From Terriglobus albidus (lineage in GTDB: Bacteria > Acidobacteriota > Terriglobia > Terriglobales > Acidobacteriaceae), in the NCBI RefSeq assembly GCF_025685425.1, contig NZ_JAGTAS010000027.1:1-64000 (forward strand): 64,000 bases of DNA, written 5' to 3'. Below are positions 43,464 to 50,777 of the stretch, piece after piece. How positions within the stretch are numbered: position 1 is the stretch's first letter; the number at the start of each line of letters is the position of its first letter. The notes below the pieces were generated by a model. That model saw only the letters and a list, made by a program, of their open reading frames with translations, ran no database searches and was not told the DNA's origin. A program made the position numbers and the translations under genes.

Positions 43464-43867
43464 GGGCTGCCTCGGAGTGGTCACCTAGGCATATCGACAT
43501 ATAGGGTTCGTTTTTTGTTTGTCATTTCTCCGCTACGCTCCGAAATGACGAAAATAGGGGCTTCCGCATCTATAGGGCGCGATGAAACGCCGCTGCACGC
43601 CCCTTCTCGGATACCAGCAACAGAGAAAATGCTCTAAACGGCTGCCTGGAGTACACCCACGCGCCTGCTGTGCTTTCCTGTCGCCCAGGCAGCCGTCGCG
43701 AAGTCATTTTGAGCAAAAAAACGGCCCTCCGGGAGGAGGGCCAATCTGCCTTGGTTCTCTCTGGTTAGGAGAGCTTGGTGTGGACGCGCTCTTGATTGGC
43801 AGCGTTCCAACGATCCTGATGGTTCGCGGCGGGCTTTAGGAGCCCCGCCGCGCTCTGGGGGAGAGAC
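43464..43867. other. Gap with repeat remnants and a terminator
   Basis: 43513-43553 is a TTGTCATTTCTCCGCTACG palindrome. 43555-43636 is a degenerate copy of the 116-bp element lacking its left terminus but keeping the right end (AGAAAATGCTCTA). The terminator of the OmpA-like gene follows. No gene seen. Confidence 0.6.
43715..43742 (-). terminator. Rho-independent terminator, OmpA-like gene
   Basis: An 8-bp stem GGCCCTCC/GGAGGGCC with a 4-base loop followed by a seven-T run on the minus strand. It is about 125 bases past the stop codon, leaving a long 3' untranslated region. Confidence 0.8.
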
Positions 43868-44749
43868 TTAGCGGTTCGAAGTGTCCGGCGTCGAGGATCC
43901 CGTAACCGGTGCTGCGGGAGCGGCGGTCGCCGACTTCGAATCCATGCTGGCGATGCTGTTGTGCAGCAGCGATACGTACACGCCGTTGCGGATGGGCTTC
44001 TCCTGACCCTCTTCAGCCTTGGCGGTGTTGCGGCCGAGGCCACTTCTATAGATGCGGTAAACCGGGACCTGATGCTCGGTGACCAGATAACGGACGACCG
44101 AATCAGCCATTGCCTGCGAGTTGGCTACGCCAGAACCGCTGTAACCCTGCACTTCTATGATGTAGCCCTTCTCGGTAGCGAGTTTCTCGGCCATCGCGTC
44201 AAGTTCTGCCTTGCCCTTCGGTCCGAGCTTCGTGCTGCCCTTGGCGAATGGAATGGCGGAGTCGCTTACCTTGTTGAACTGGTCCAGATTCTGGACCGTG
44301 CCATGCAGTGCATCCGTACGGGTGCTGGCGTTGGAGGCAATCTGGTTGGCCTTATCGGCACGGTTGCCGGCGTCCTGCGCGTGCTGGTCGGCCAGGTCGG
44401 CAGCAGACTGGGCCTTGTTGATGCCTGCTGTTGCGCGGGCATCTACGTCTCGGATGTCATTGGCGTTCTTGGCCTGGAGCTGATCAAGCTCATTGACACG
44501 GTCCTTAACCGGGTCAACCTGGCGATGTACCCACTTCTTGCGGGCGAAGGGATTCATATGTCCCCAAAAGCCCTCTTTCGACTCTGTCTGCAGCGGCTGA
44601 CCGGTGGCGTACGTTGTGTTATCCGTTGCATCCTGCTTTTGACCTTGAGCTGGGGAAGCGGCGCTGTTCTGCTGAGCGTAAGCCGGAAAAGCAAGAGCGC
44701 CGGTCAAAACGACGGCAGACAAACCGGAAAAGGCACGAGCGTATTTCAT
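43868..44749 (-). CDS. Exported OmpA-like protein with a long coiled coil
   Basis: A 293-residue envelope protein. Signal peptide 1-25 (ending AYAQ). Residues about 82-160 form an Asp/Ala-rich heptad pattern (VDARATAGINKAQSAADLAD), resembling the coiled coil of Lpp. Residues about 160-263 match an OmpA C-terminal domain (IPFAKGSTKLGPKGKAELDAMAEKL ... YRIYRSGLGR), but the usual diaminopimelate-binding residues are missing: GYSGSG replaces the GHTDxxG aspartate, and the LSxxRA arginine is replaced. A low-complexity Ala/Pro tail ends it. A near-consensus sigma-54 site lies upstream. Confidence 0.75.
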   Translation of the reverse strand: MKYARAFSGLSAVVLTGALAFPAYAQQNSAASPAQGQKQDATDNTTYATGQPLQTESKEGFWGHMNPFARKKWVHRQVDPVKDRVNELDQLQAKNANDIRDVDARATAGINKAQSAADLADQHAQDAGNRADKANQIASNASTRTDALHGTVQNLDQFNKVSDSAIPFAKGSTKLGPKGKAELDAMAEKLATEKGYIIEVQGYSGSGVANSQAMADSVVRYLVTEHQVPVYRIYRSGLGRNTAKAEEGQEKPIRNGVYVSLLHNSIASMDSKSATAAPAAPVTGSSTPDTSNR

Positions 44750-44825
44750 ATCGATAGCTCCTTTTAGAGTCGCGGCGGTTCTACTAAAACAAACACCGTC
44801 ACAACGCTTTCGTACACTTCTTAGA

Positions 44826-44843
44826 GCAGCTATCGTGCCAAAA
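44826..44843 (-). promoter_or_regulatory. Candidate sigma-54 (-24/-12) promoter of the OmpA-like gene
   Basis: On the minus strand TTTTGGCACG-ATAG-CTGC reads against the consensus YTGGCACG-N4-TTGC with one mismatch (C for T in TTGC). GG (44838-44839) and GC (44826-44827) are ten bases apart, the obligatory spacing. Transcription would begin near 44814, about 65 bases before the start codon. Confidence 0.55.
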
Positions 44844-44954
44844 TGGTGGCCTTTTTAGAATCTATAATTTACGGGAAAATGACGCCAATTTGTCCGCGCC
44901 GCGAACAATTACGATGGGAAAAATATTCCCTATGCTGCAGTAAATTCACGGGGT

Positions 44955-45470
44955 TTACCTGGATTGCACACCCGTAATGTGCAGCTCCGGCTGCTGCTGG
45001 TTCCAGCTTTGGGGGAGTCCCTCGAAGATCAGCCGGAATTCGGCCGTCGCGCCGGGAACAATGGGTGCGACCGAGATGGGCTGCGTGTCCACATAGGGAA
45101 TCCGGGTGCGGATCAGCATCAGGGGGAGGGTCTGGAGTGAGACCGTCTGCCCGTCGTCCGAGCGGAAGATCGTCTGCACCGTTACTCCGGTGATGGTCCG
45201 GGTGCCCGTGTTGGTGATCTTGCCATCGATATAAGTTGAGCGTCCGCCGGCGAAGGGCGACGTCGCCTCAGACATCTCGATCCCGCTTAGCGGAAGATTG
45301 GCAGCGTAGCTGTCCAACGGAGCTACTGTGGTCGGCGCCTGCACCTTGTGGTGGCCGAAGATGAGCATCAGCACAACGGCCAACAGCACGACACCGCCAC
45401 CGATCAGCAGCGGCGTACGCATGGAGCTGCGAGGTTCGGTCGGAGGTGTGAAGAGCGCGTCGTCAGCCAT
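44955..45470 (-). CDS. Single-pass membrane protein, DUF2393-like
   Basis: A 171-residue protein with a short cytoplasmic N-terminus, one transmembrane helix (about 21-42, LLIGGGVVLLAVVLMLIF) and an outer immunoglobulin-like beta domain: STYIDGKITNTGTRTITGVTVQTIFRS ... PGATAEFRLIFEGLP. This matches the DUF2393/FxLYD-type pattern, whose function is unknown. It precedes the OmpA-like gene on the same strand by 205 bases, but that gene has its own candidate promoter. Repeat copy 5 lies just upstream of its start. Confidence 0.65.
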   Translation of the reverse strand: MADDALFTPPTEPRSSMRTPLLIGGGVVLLAVVLMLIFGHHKVQAPTTVAPLDSYAANLPLSGIEMSEATSPFAGGRSTYIDGKITNTGTRTITGVTVQTIFRSDDGQTVSLQTLPLMLIRTRIPYVDTQPISVAPIVPGATAEFRLIFEGLPQSWNQQQPELHITGVQSR

Positions 45471-45481
45471 GGCACCGATTT

Positions 45482-45599
45482 TAGAGCGTTTTCCCTGTTA
45501 CTGGGTATCCCGGAAGGAGCGTACAGCGGCGTTTTCATTGCGGAAAACGCCCATAGGATGCGGAGGGCTCTGGACTACATCTACAGGGAAAACGCTCCA
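45482..45599. repeat. Inverted-repeat element, copy 5 (opposite orientation)
   Basis: A 118-bp copy of the element at 1650 in reverse orientation. Both termini carry a matched change (GCGTTTTCCC / GGGAAAACGC), a compensatory pair that keeps the terminal stem. It lies upstream of the DUF2393-like gene. Confidence 0.85.
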
Positions 45600-45823
45600 G
45601 GTTATTCGCTTGGTTATTCGTTTGGGGCATATCGACAAATTCGCGATGACCCATGGTTTGGTCACGCGGTCACGCGCGTGAGACGCGCCCTGGGTACCTT
45701 CGGAAATTCTCACGAAATTTTTGCAAAGCAAGCGCATCTAAAAGAGGGAAGATTGCGTTCAAAGAAATATAGAGAGCGCACGTTCAGCTTTCCCCCATTT
45801 GCAATTTTTTCAGGAGCGCAGAG
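45600..45823. other. Upstream region of the small membrane protein gene
   Basis: 224 bases with no recognised repeat apart from short GGTTATTCG/TGGTTATTCG duplication at the left end. The last 80 bases are A/T-rich compared with the surroundings (AAAGAAATATAGAGAG), which suits a promoter, but I cannot fix its boxes. Confidence 0.35.
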
Positions 45824-45928
45824 ATGCAGACCGAGACGACCCGCAGACAGCGCGTGGACGAGGCGATTTATCGCACCGTCGCCATCGCGGCCGCGGTATT
45901 GATTGTGATTGGAGTTCTGGTAGCCTAG
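45824..45928 (+). CDS. Small single-pass membrane protein, 34 aa (predicted)
   Basis: A short open frame encoding a polar N-terminus (MQTETTRRQRVDEAIYRTV) followed by a hydrophobic helix (AIAAAVLIVIGVLVA) up to the stop. AGGAG lies seven bases before the ATG, better than most start sites in this window. I find no family. It is convergent with the DnaC-like gene. The strong ribosome site, the clean membrane helix and the A/T-rich upstream region support it, but the short length leaves doubt. Confidence 0.5.
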   Translation: MQTETTRRQRVDEAIYRTVAIAAAVLIVIGVLVA

Positions 45929-45993
45929 CCGTCCTAACCGCCTTGTGTCCCCACAGCAAGCTGGACACTCTTTTGAGCACGCCCGAACAATTG

Positions 45994-46755
45994 TTAAGCC
46001 AGCGTGGCCCGCTTGATCTTCTGGCGGAAGTCTTCGCCCTGCATCTCCACGATGACGCACATCTCCTGCAAGCGGCTGCGCATGCGTTCGCCGATGCGGT
46101 CGCCCAGAGTCTCGTCGCGCATTACGTTGCGTGGGTTACTTGCCTCTACGCCGAGCGGAGCCTGATTGGCGTAGTTGGTCGTGATGATGGTGGTGCGCTT
46201 GTCGTTGTAGCGCGTGTTCAGGATGTGCGCGACCGTATCCCAGACCCAGTCCGTGGGCTTGGAGGCGCCAAGCTCGTCCAGAACCAGGATCTCGGCGTCG
46301 AAGACCGGCTTCAGGATCTCCAGCTCCGTGGCTGCAACCTTCGGGTTGTAACTGTGCTGCACTTCCTTCAGCAGCTCACGGTAGTCGTAGAAGAGTCCGG
46401 TCGCTCCGCGCTCCATGATGAGCGACTGCAGAATGCCGACGGCCAGATGGGTTTTCCCCACACCGATTGCCCCGGTGATCAGAAGGCCGGAACCGTCAGT
46501 TTCGATCGGATATCCCTCGACGAACTTTTTGGCCGCGAGGTGAGCCTTGAGCAACGACCGGTGTGAGCTGGGAAAGCTGGTTTCGTAGTTGTCGAGTGTG
46601 CAGTGCTCGTAACGGCGGGGGATACGGGCACGTTCGAGATTCGCAAAGGCGCGGCGCTGCGTCTGGCAACTGCAGGCGGTGGCGTACTGCTCCCCGTCCG
46701 GCCGGGTAAGGATGCGGAGACCGGCTCCTTCGCAGATGGGGCAAACGACACTCAT
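45994..46755 (-). CDS. DnaC/IstB-like AAA+ ATPase with an N-terminal Cys motif
   Basis: A 253-residue AAA+ protein of the helicase-loader type. An N-terminal zinc-finger-like part (CPICEGAGLRI ... ACSCQT) precedes the ATPase: Walker A GAIGVGKTH, Walker B EILVLDELG, sensor I IITTNY and a late Arg-rich segment (RIGERMRSRL). Family members load DnaB at origins or act in IS21-type transposition; no transposase lies nearby, so a chromosomal helicase loader role is more likely. ATG at 46755 starts directly at the Cys motif. Confidence 0.82.
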   Translation of the reverse strand: MSVVCPICEGAGLRILTRPDGEQYATACSCQTQRRAFANLERARIPRRYEHCTLDNYETSFPSSHRSLLKAHLAAKKFVEGYPIETDGSGLLITGAIGVGKTHLAVGILQSLIMERGATGLFYDYRELLKEVQHSYNPKVAATELEILKPVFDAEILVLDELGASKPTDWVWDTVAHILNTRYNDKRTTIITTNYANQAPLGVEASNPRNVMRDETLGDRIGERMRSRLQEMCVIVEMQGEDFRQKIKRATLA

Positions 46756-47046
46756 ACCTATGAGATGAGTATGCTTGTCCGCCGGGCTTAGGAAAACCCC
46801 CATCGATCTAGGAAAACTTCCGAACAGCGAGATGTTCCAGATTCGAAAAGGCTTTGTTCCCACTGCACCACCCGTGGTGCAGCCCCGGTTTTGCCCGGGT
46901 TATACTTAACAAAGCGCCCGTAGTCGACAGGCACATCGATGTTGCGTGATCTTTGCCGCAGCAAGCGAACCGCCCCCGGGAGCTGGACAAAAACAAGCCG
47001 GTTTATCGCAATACAGCCCGGCCACACAAGAAAAGGATTATTAGCA

Positions 47047-47268
47047 ATGCCCAAGCAGGGAATTCACCCCAACTACACTGACATGAACGTAAAGTGCGCC
47101 TGCGGAAACACCTTCGTGACCCGCTCGACGCACAAGGGCGACCTGACGGTCGAAATCTGCGCCAACTGCCACCCCTTCTTCACCGGCAAGCAGAAGCTGA
47201 TCGACACGGCCGGACGCGTGGAGCGCTTCCGCCGCAAGTTCGAGAAGTCCGGCGCGGCCGCCAAGTAA
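47047..47268 (+). CDS. rpmE: 50S ribosomal protein L31, zinc-binding type
   Basis: A 73-residue ribosomal protein. The zinc ligands CAC (17-19) and CANC (37-40 region) are all present, so this is the C+ form; a zinc-free paralogue is not in the window. Typical start [10 protein letters not shown] and [15 protein letters not shown] -10-like box at 46901 would give a leader of about 135 bases, but the -35 box is poor. A terminator follows and dus starts 66 bases after the stop. Confidence 0.96.
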   Translation: MPKQGIHPNYTDMNVKCACGNTFVTRSTHKGDLTVEICANCHPFFTGKQKLIDTAGRVERFRRKFEKSGAAAK

Positions 47269-47290
47269 GTACAAACGAGCATCAAGGCCG

Positions 47291-47322
47291 AGGCCCTTGC
47301 TACGGCGAGGGCCTTTGGTTTT
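47291..47322 (+). terminator. Rho-independent terminator after rpmE
   Basis: A 10-bp stem AGGCCCTTGC/GCGAGGGCCT with one G-U pair and a 4-base loop, followed by TTGGTTTT. It lies just before the dus start. Confidence 0.7.
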
Positions 47323-47334
47323 GCGCGAACAACG

Positions 47335-48579
47335 ATGAAGAAGAACTGGGACAACCCGACCGAGTACGTCATGCCCGACAATGGCGTCGCCGTTCCTGCC
47401 GAGTTCGCCATCGGTAAGGTCCGGGTGGCTCCGGCGACGGTGCTTGCCCCTATGGCCGGGGTGACCGATACGGTCTTCCGCCGCTTCATCCGCAACGCCA
47501 GCATGTTTACGCCGGACTCCTCCGGCGACGTGAACCAGACGGTCACCAACCAGCAGTCGGGCTGTGGCCTGATCATGACCGAATTCACCTCGGCGGACGG
47601 TCTGGCCCGCATGCGCGAAACCAAACGCAAGCGCTATCTGACCTACTACGAGGACGAGCACCCGATCTCAGCGCAGCTCTTCGGATCGAATCCAGTTACG
47701 CTGGCCGAGTCTGCCCGCATCGTGGAAGACGCCGGCTTCGACATCGTCGACCTCAACCTGGGTTGCCCGGCGAAGCGTGTAACCTCCTGCAACGGTGGCA
47801 GCGGCTTGCTGCGCGATCTGCCGTTGATCGGTGAGATCTTCCAGGCGATCCGTTCCGCGGTCACCATTCCGTTCACAGTGAAGTTCCGGATGGGGTGGAA
47901 CGACGCCAATATCGTGTGTGTTCCGCTGGCGAAGATGGCCGAAGACTGCGGTCTAAATGCCGTCGCACTTCACGCCCGCACGCGCGAGCAGGGTTACAGC
48001 GGACAGGCGCGCTGGGAGTGGATCGCGCAGGTGAAGGACGCGGTGAAGATTCCTGTCATCGGCAACGGTGATATCCGTACGCCCGAGGATGCTGCCGCCA
48101 TGGTGGCGGCAACTGGCTGCGATGCGGTGATGATCGGCCGGGCCGCTCCGGCCAATCCATGGCTCTTCCGCCAGATCGCACAGTACACCGCGACCGGCCG
48201 CTACGATCAGCCGACCGAGATGGATCGCTACCGCATGATCCGGACCTACTTCGAGATGCTGCTCGAAGAGATCGAGCAGGAGCATCCGGAGATCGAGTTC
48301 GCAACGCCCGGCCGTGCCGAGACTGACGAAGAGAAGCGCCGCAAGCGCGACCGCGAGTCAGCGCGCCGCGACGCCATCGGCAAGATGAAGCAGTTCGCAA
48401 GCTGGTTCACGCATGGCGTAGCCGGCGGAGCCGCACTGCGCAGAGCGATCTACGAGGCCAAGGTGGGCGAAGACGTGATGATCGCGGTCGAGGATTTCTT
48501 TGACGGCAAGATGAAGCCGGTCACGGAAGACGTCGCCGAAGAGCCAACACTGGAAGCCCTCGGCGCCGGCTGCGACTAG
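47335..48579 (+). CDS. dus: tRNA-dihydrouridine synthase (DusB-like)
   Basis: A flavin enzyme that reduces uridine to dihydrouridine in tRNA. At 414 residues it is about 80-90 longer than usual for the family. Motifs: LAPMAGVTD, the catalytic Cys in [42 protein letters not shown] and [13 protein letters not shown]. Two inserts stand out: about 25 residues after FRRFIRN ([15 protein letters not shown] region) and a charged Glu/Arg/Lys-rich stretch (about 310-345) in the C-terminal helical domain. Confidence 0.92.
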   Translation: MKKNWDNPTEYVMPDNGVAVPAEFAIGKVRVAPATVLAPMAGVTDTVFRRFIRNASMFTPDSSGDVNQTVTNQQSGCGLIMTEFTSADGLARMRETKRKRYLTYYEDEHPISAQLFGSNPVTLAESARIVEDAGFDIVDLNLGCPAKRVTSCNGGSGLLRDLPLIGEIFQAIRSAVTIPFTVKFRMGWNDANIVCVPLAKMAEDCGLNAVALHARTREQGYSGQARWEWIAQVKDAVKIPVIGNGDIRTPEDAAAMVAATGCDAVMIGRAAPANPWLFRQIAQYTATGRYDQPTEMDRYRMIRTYFEMLLEEIEQEHPEIEFATPGRAETDEEKRRKRDRESARRDAIGKMKQFASWFTHGVAGGAALRRAIYEAKVGEDVMIAVEDFFDGKMKPVTEDVAEEPTLEALGAGCD

Positions 48580-48643
48580 CTACCACATTGGGTGCCCCGG
48601 GTCCCTAAAGGGACCTGCGCAACGCGCGAACCGGTTTTTGTTT

Positions 48644-48734
48644 TGTCATCCTGAGCGTAGCGAAGGACCTGCTTTCCGGGGTCGCGAGGAACCGTTTTCT
48701 GCCATACAAGAAGCAGATCCCTTCGGGATAACAA
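48644..48734. repeat. Palindromic intergenic repeat (TGTCATCCTGAGC family)
   Basis: Begins TGTCATCCTGAGCGTAGCGA and ends with GAAGCAGATCCCTTCGGGATAACA, the inverted partner block. Same family as 24732, 28841 and 34278. It lies between convergent dus and the amine oxidase gene. Confidence 0.7.
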
Positions 48735-48747
48735 ATTACCTACCTCT

Positions 48748-50301
48748 TCATCCCGCAGCAATCCTCGCGATTGCGCGATGCCCCGAAAGCGCCGCGCCCT
48801 CCTGCCATCCCACGAGATGCGACAGATAATCTCCCGCGAAGATCGTGCGGCCCTCCGGTTTATCAAGCTGGCTGTAGGCAGCCTCAGTCCCATCGAGATG
48901 ATTGTTGGCGAAGCAGCCAAGCGAGTGCGGAATGTTCTCCCAGCTCACATAGATCGGTTTCGTAAGTAGAGAAGACCTGCCCGGATGCAGCTTTTCCACG
49001 GCGGCACGGGAGGCATCGAGCTTGCCCTGGCGTGAGAGCGCACCAAAGGGCGTAAACTGGCGCGTGACATCGTCGCGTTCTACGTTGAAGCCGCCGATGA
49101 TGATGCCGGTCTTCGAGAAGAGTTTGTCGGAGGGATACCACACCAGGTCAACTGTCTGGCGGGGGAAACTGATGCCGCCGTAAATGCGGTTTTCTTTCTC
49201 CCAGAAACGCGGCGACTCCCAGGCAATCTTGTAGTTGGATGTCATGGGAATGCCCGTGAAGGCCTTCTGCGTGGCGGCGGTGAAGTTATTCTTCGTCTTC
49301 GCCAGCACAGGGAGAGGCATGGTGCAGACACACCAATCGGCCGTGAGGGTCTGCGCTGCACCGTTCCTGGTGTAGGCCACGGTGACGGAGTTCGCGCCGG
49401 TCGTGATCTCCGTCACTGGAGCTTCGTAGACGATGATGTCTCCGAGTGCCTTCGCAAACCCATAGCCGATGCGGTCCATACCGCCGACCGGCTGGAACAT
49501 GGTCGCCTGCCAGTCGATCTGCTCTTCGTACAAAACGCCCTTGGAGAGATCGGCGGCGAGCAGCTCGCTGAGCTTGAGAGGATCGTGCAGCTTCGCAACA
49601 GCAGGTCCGGCGCCGCGCGGTGTGACAAAGCCGGCGCGGGTCGTGCCGGTGTACTTGCTTTGCCTGTCGAGGTCGCCGAAGCCGCGCAGGAAATAACACA
49701 TGCGCTCGGCTTCATCCTTCGTCAGCTCCTGGTCGAGTGCATGCCTGTTGATGGCCTTCGAGAGCAGCTCGGCAATGTAGCCGCGGGTATCATGCACCAC
49801 TTGCCGTTCTTCCACTGCCTTCCCGCCGTTCAATACATCCGACTGCATCAGCGCAGAACGGGAAAAGTTGATTTCCACTTCGAGCGGCACATCGAGTTCG
49901 TGGCAGTAGTCGAGGATGTGCGTGTGGTGCGAGGGAATACGTGCAGGCCCGGCATTGAGGTAATGGCCTTCTTCCCAGGTACACTCCTGCTTCGTGCCGT
50001 CGAGGAACTCAACGGTGGTGCCTTTGCGGACAGACCATGAGCGTCCGCCGGGGCGATGACGAGCCTCCAGCACCGTGACGCTGAAGCCAGCTTTGCGCAG
50101 CTCATACGCCGTCACCAGCCCCGAGATTCCGGCGCCGAGGATGACGACCTTTTTGCCTTTGCCGAAGTCCGCGGGGAGCTCCGGCAGCGCGGAAGCGCCG
50201 GAGGCAGGCATCAGGCCGAGAAGATGCATTGTGGAATAAGCAGCGGAGTAGCCTCCGAGCTGCGCCATCCGTTGGATAAAGACACGACGGGTAAGGCTCA
50301 T
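48748..50301 (-). CDS. Flavin-containing amine oxidase with a Tat-like signal
   Basis: A 517-residue FAD enzyme of the monoamine/L-amino-acid oxidase family. The N-terminus (LTRRVFIQ followed by a hydrophobic stretch to about residue 40) fits a twin-arginine signal, so it is probably exported folded. The FAD site is VVILGAGISGLVTAYELRKAG with the GGR pair (RPGGRSW); the C-terminal FAD segment is IFAGDYLSHLVGWQEGA. L-amino-acid oxidases of bacteria share the NAGPARIP segment seen here, which favours an amino acid over an amine substrate. It is a single gene. Confidence 0.85.
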   Translation of the reverse strand: MSLTRRVFIQRMAQLGGYSAAYSTMHLLGLMPASGASALPELPADFGKGKKVVILGAGISGLVTAYELRKAGFSVTVLEARHRPGGRSWSVRKGTTVEFLDGTKQECTWEEGHYLNAGPARIPSHHTHILDYCHELDVPLEVEINFSRSALMQSDVLNGGKAVEERQVVHDTRGYIAELLSKAINRHALDQELTKDEAERMCYFLRGFGDLDRQSKYTGTTRAGFVTPRGAGPAVAKLHDPLKLSELLAADLSKGVLYEEQIDWQATMFQPVGGMDRIGYGFAKALGDIIVYEAPVTEITTGANSVTVAYTRNGAAQTLTADWCVCTMPLPVLAKTKNNFTAATQKAFTGIPMTSNYKIAWESPRFWEKENRIYGGISFPRQTVDLVWYPSDKLFSKTGIIIGGFNVERDDVTRQFTPFGALSRQGKLDASRAAVEKLHPGRSSLLTKPIYVSWENIPHSLGCFANNHLDGTEAAYSQLDKPEGRTIFAGDYLSHLVGWQEGAALSGHRAIARIAAG

Positions 50302-50777
50302 GGCAATGGGCTCTTTCTTACGTCTGGACTGTAAAACGGAGAACGGCTGAGCCCATTATCAGGTGCAGCGGAGCACGTTACAAGGGGATGAATCCGCCAT
50401 TTTTACGATGGCATTCATCGGCATATGCGATAACCCTGAAGGTGGGGCGTCTCAGGTGCGCGAAGCGCACTTATTTGGTTTGTCATTTCGTAACGACCGA
50501 AGGGAGTGGAGAATCTGCTTCTACCAGGGAGATTGATGTACAAGAAGCAGATTTCTCCGCTGTGCTACGAAATGCCAAACTATTCATGGTTCATCAACCC
50601 ATGCACCGGGTATCCTATCCATCGCCTTGCGATGGGTAGGATATTCGAGCGAAGCTCGAATCGCGGAGTTATAGAGCGGGCCTTCAGCCCTTTGGTTTCA
50701 ATGGGCCGGAGAGACCTGGGACGTTGCCCCAGGCTGATATAGAACGCCCTTCAGCGCTCAGAGTCATGGCACGCTGC
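50302..50777. other. Intergenic region with palindromic repeats
   Basis: 476 bases between two minus-strand genes. 50481-50577 holds TGTCATTTCGTAACGACCGA and its inverted partner. 50580-50650 has hairpin pieces CCTATCCATCGC/GCGATGGGTAGG. 50671-50760 has remnants of the GGGCTTCAGCCC type. Near the left edge lies the upstream region of the amine oxidase gene. No gene seen. Confidence 0.6.

Noticed and set aside
45994-46755. Possible IS21-type mobile element because of the IstB/DnaC-like ATPase
   Set aside because: No IstA-type transposase, no terminal repeats, and the neighbours are housekeeping genes.
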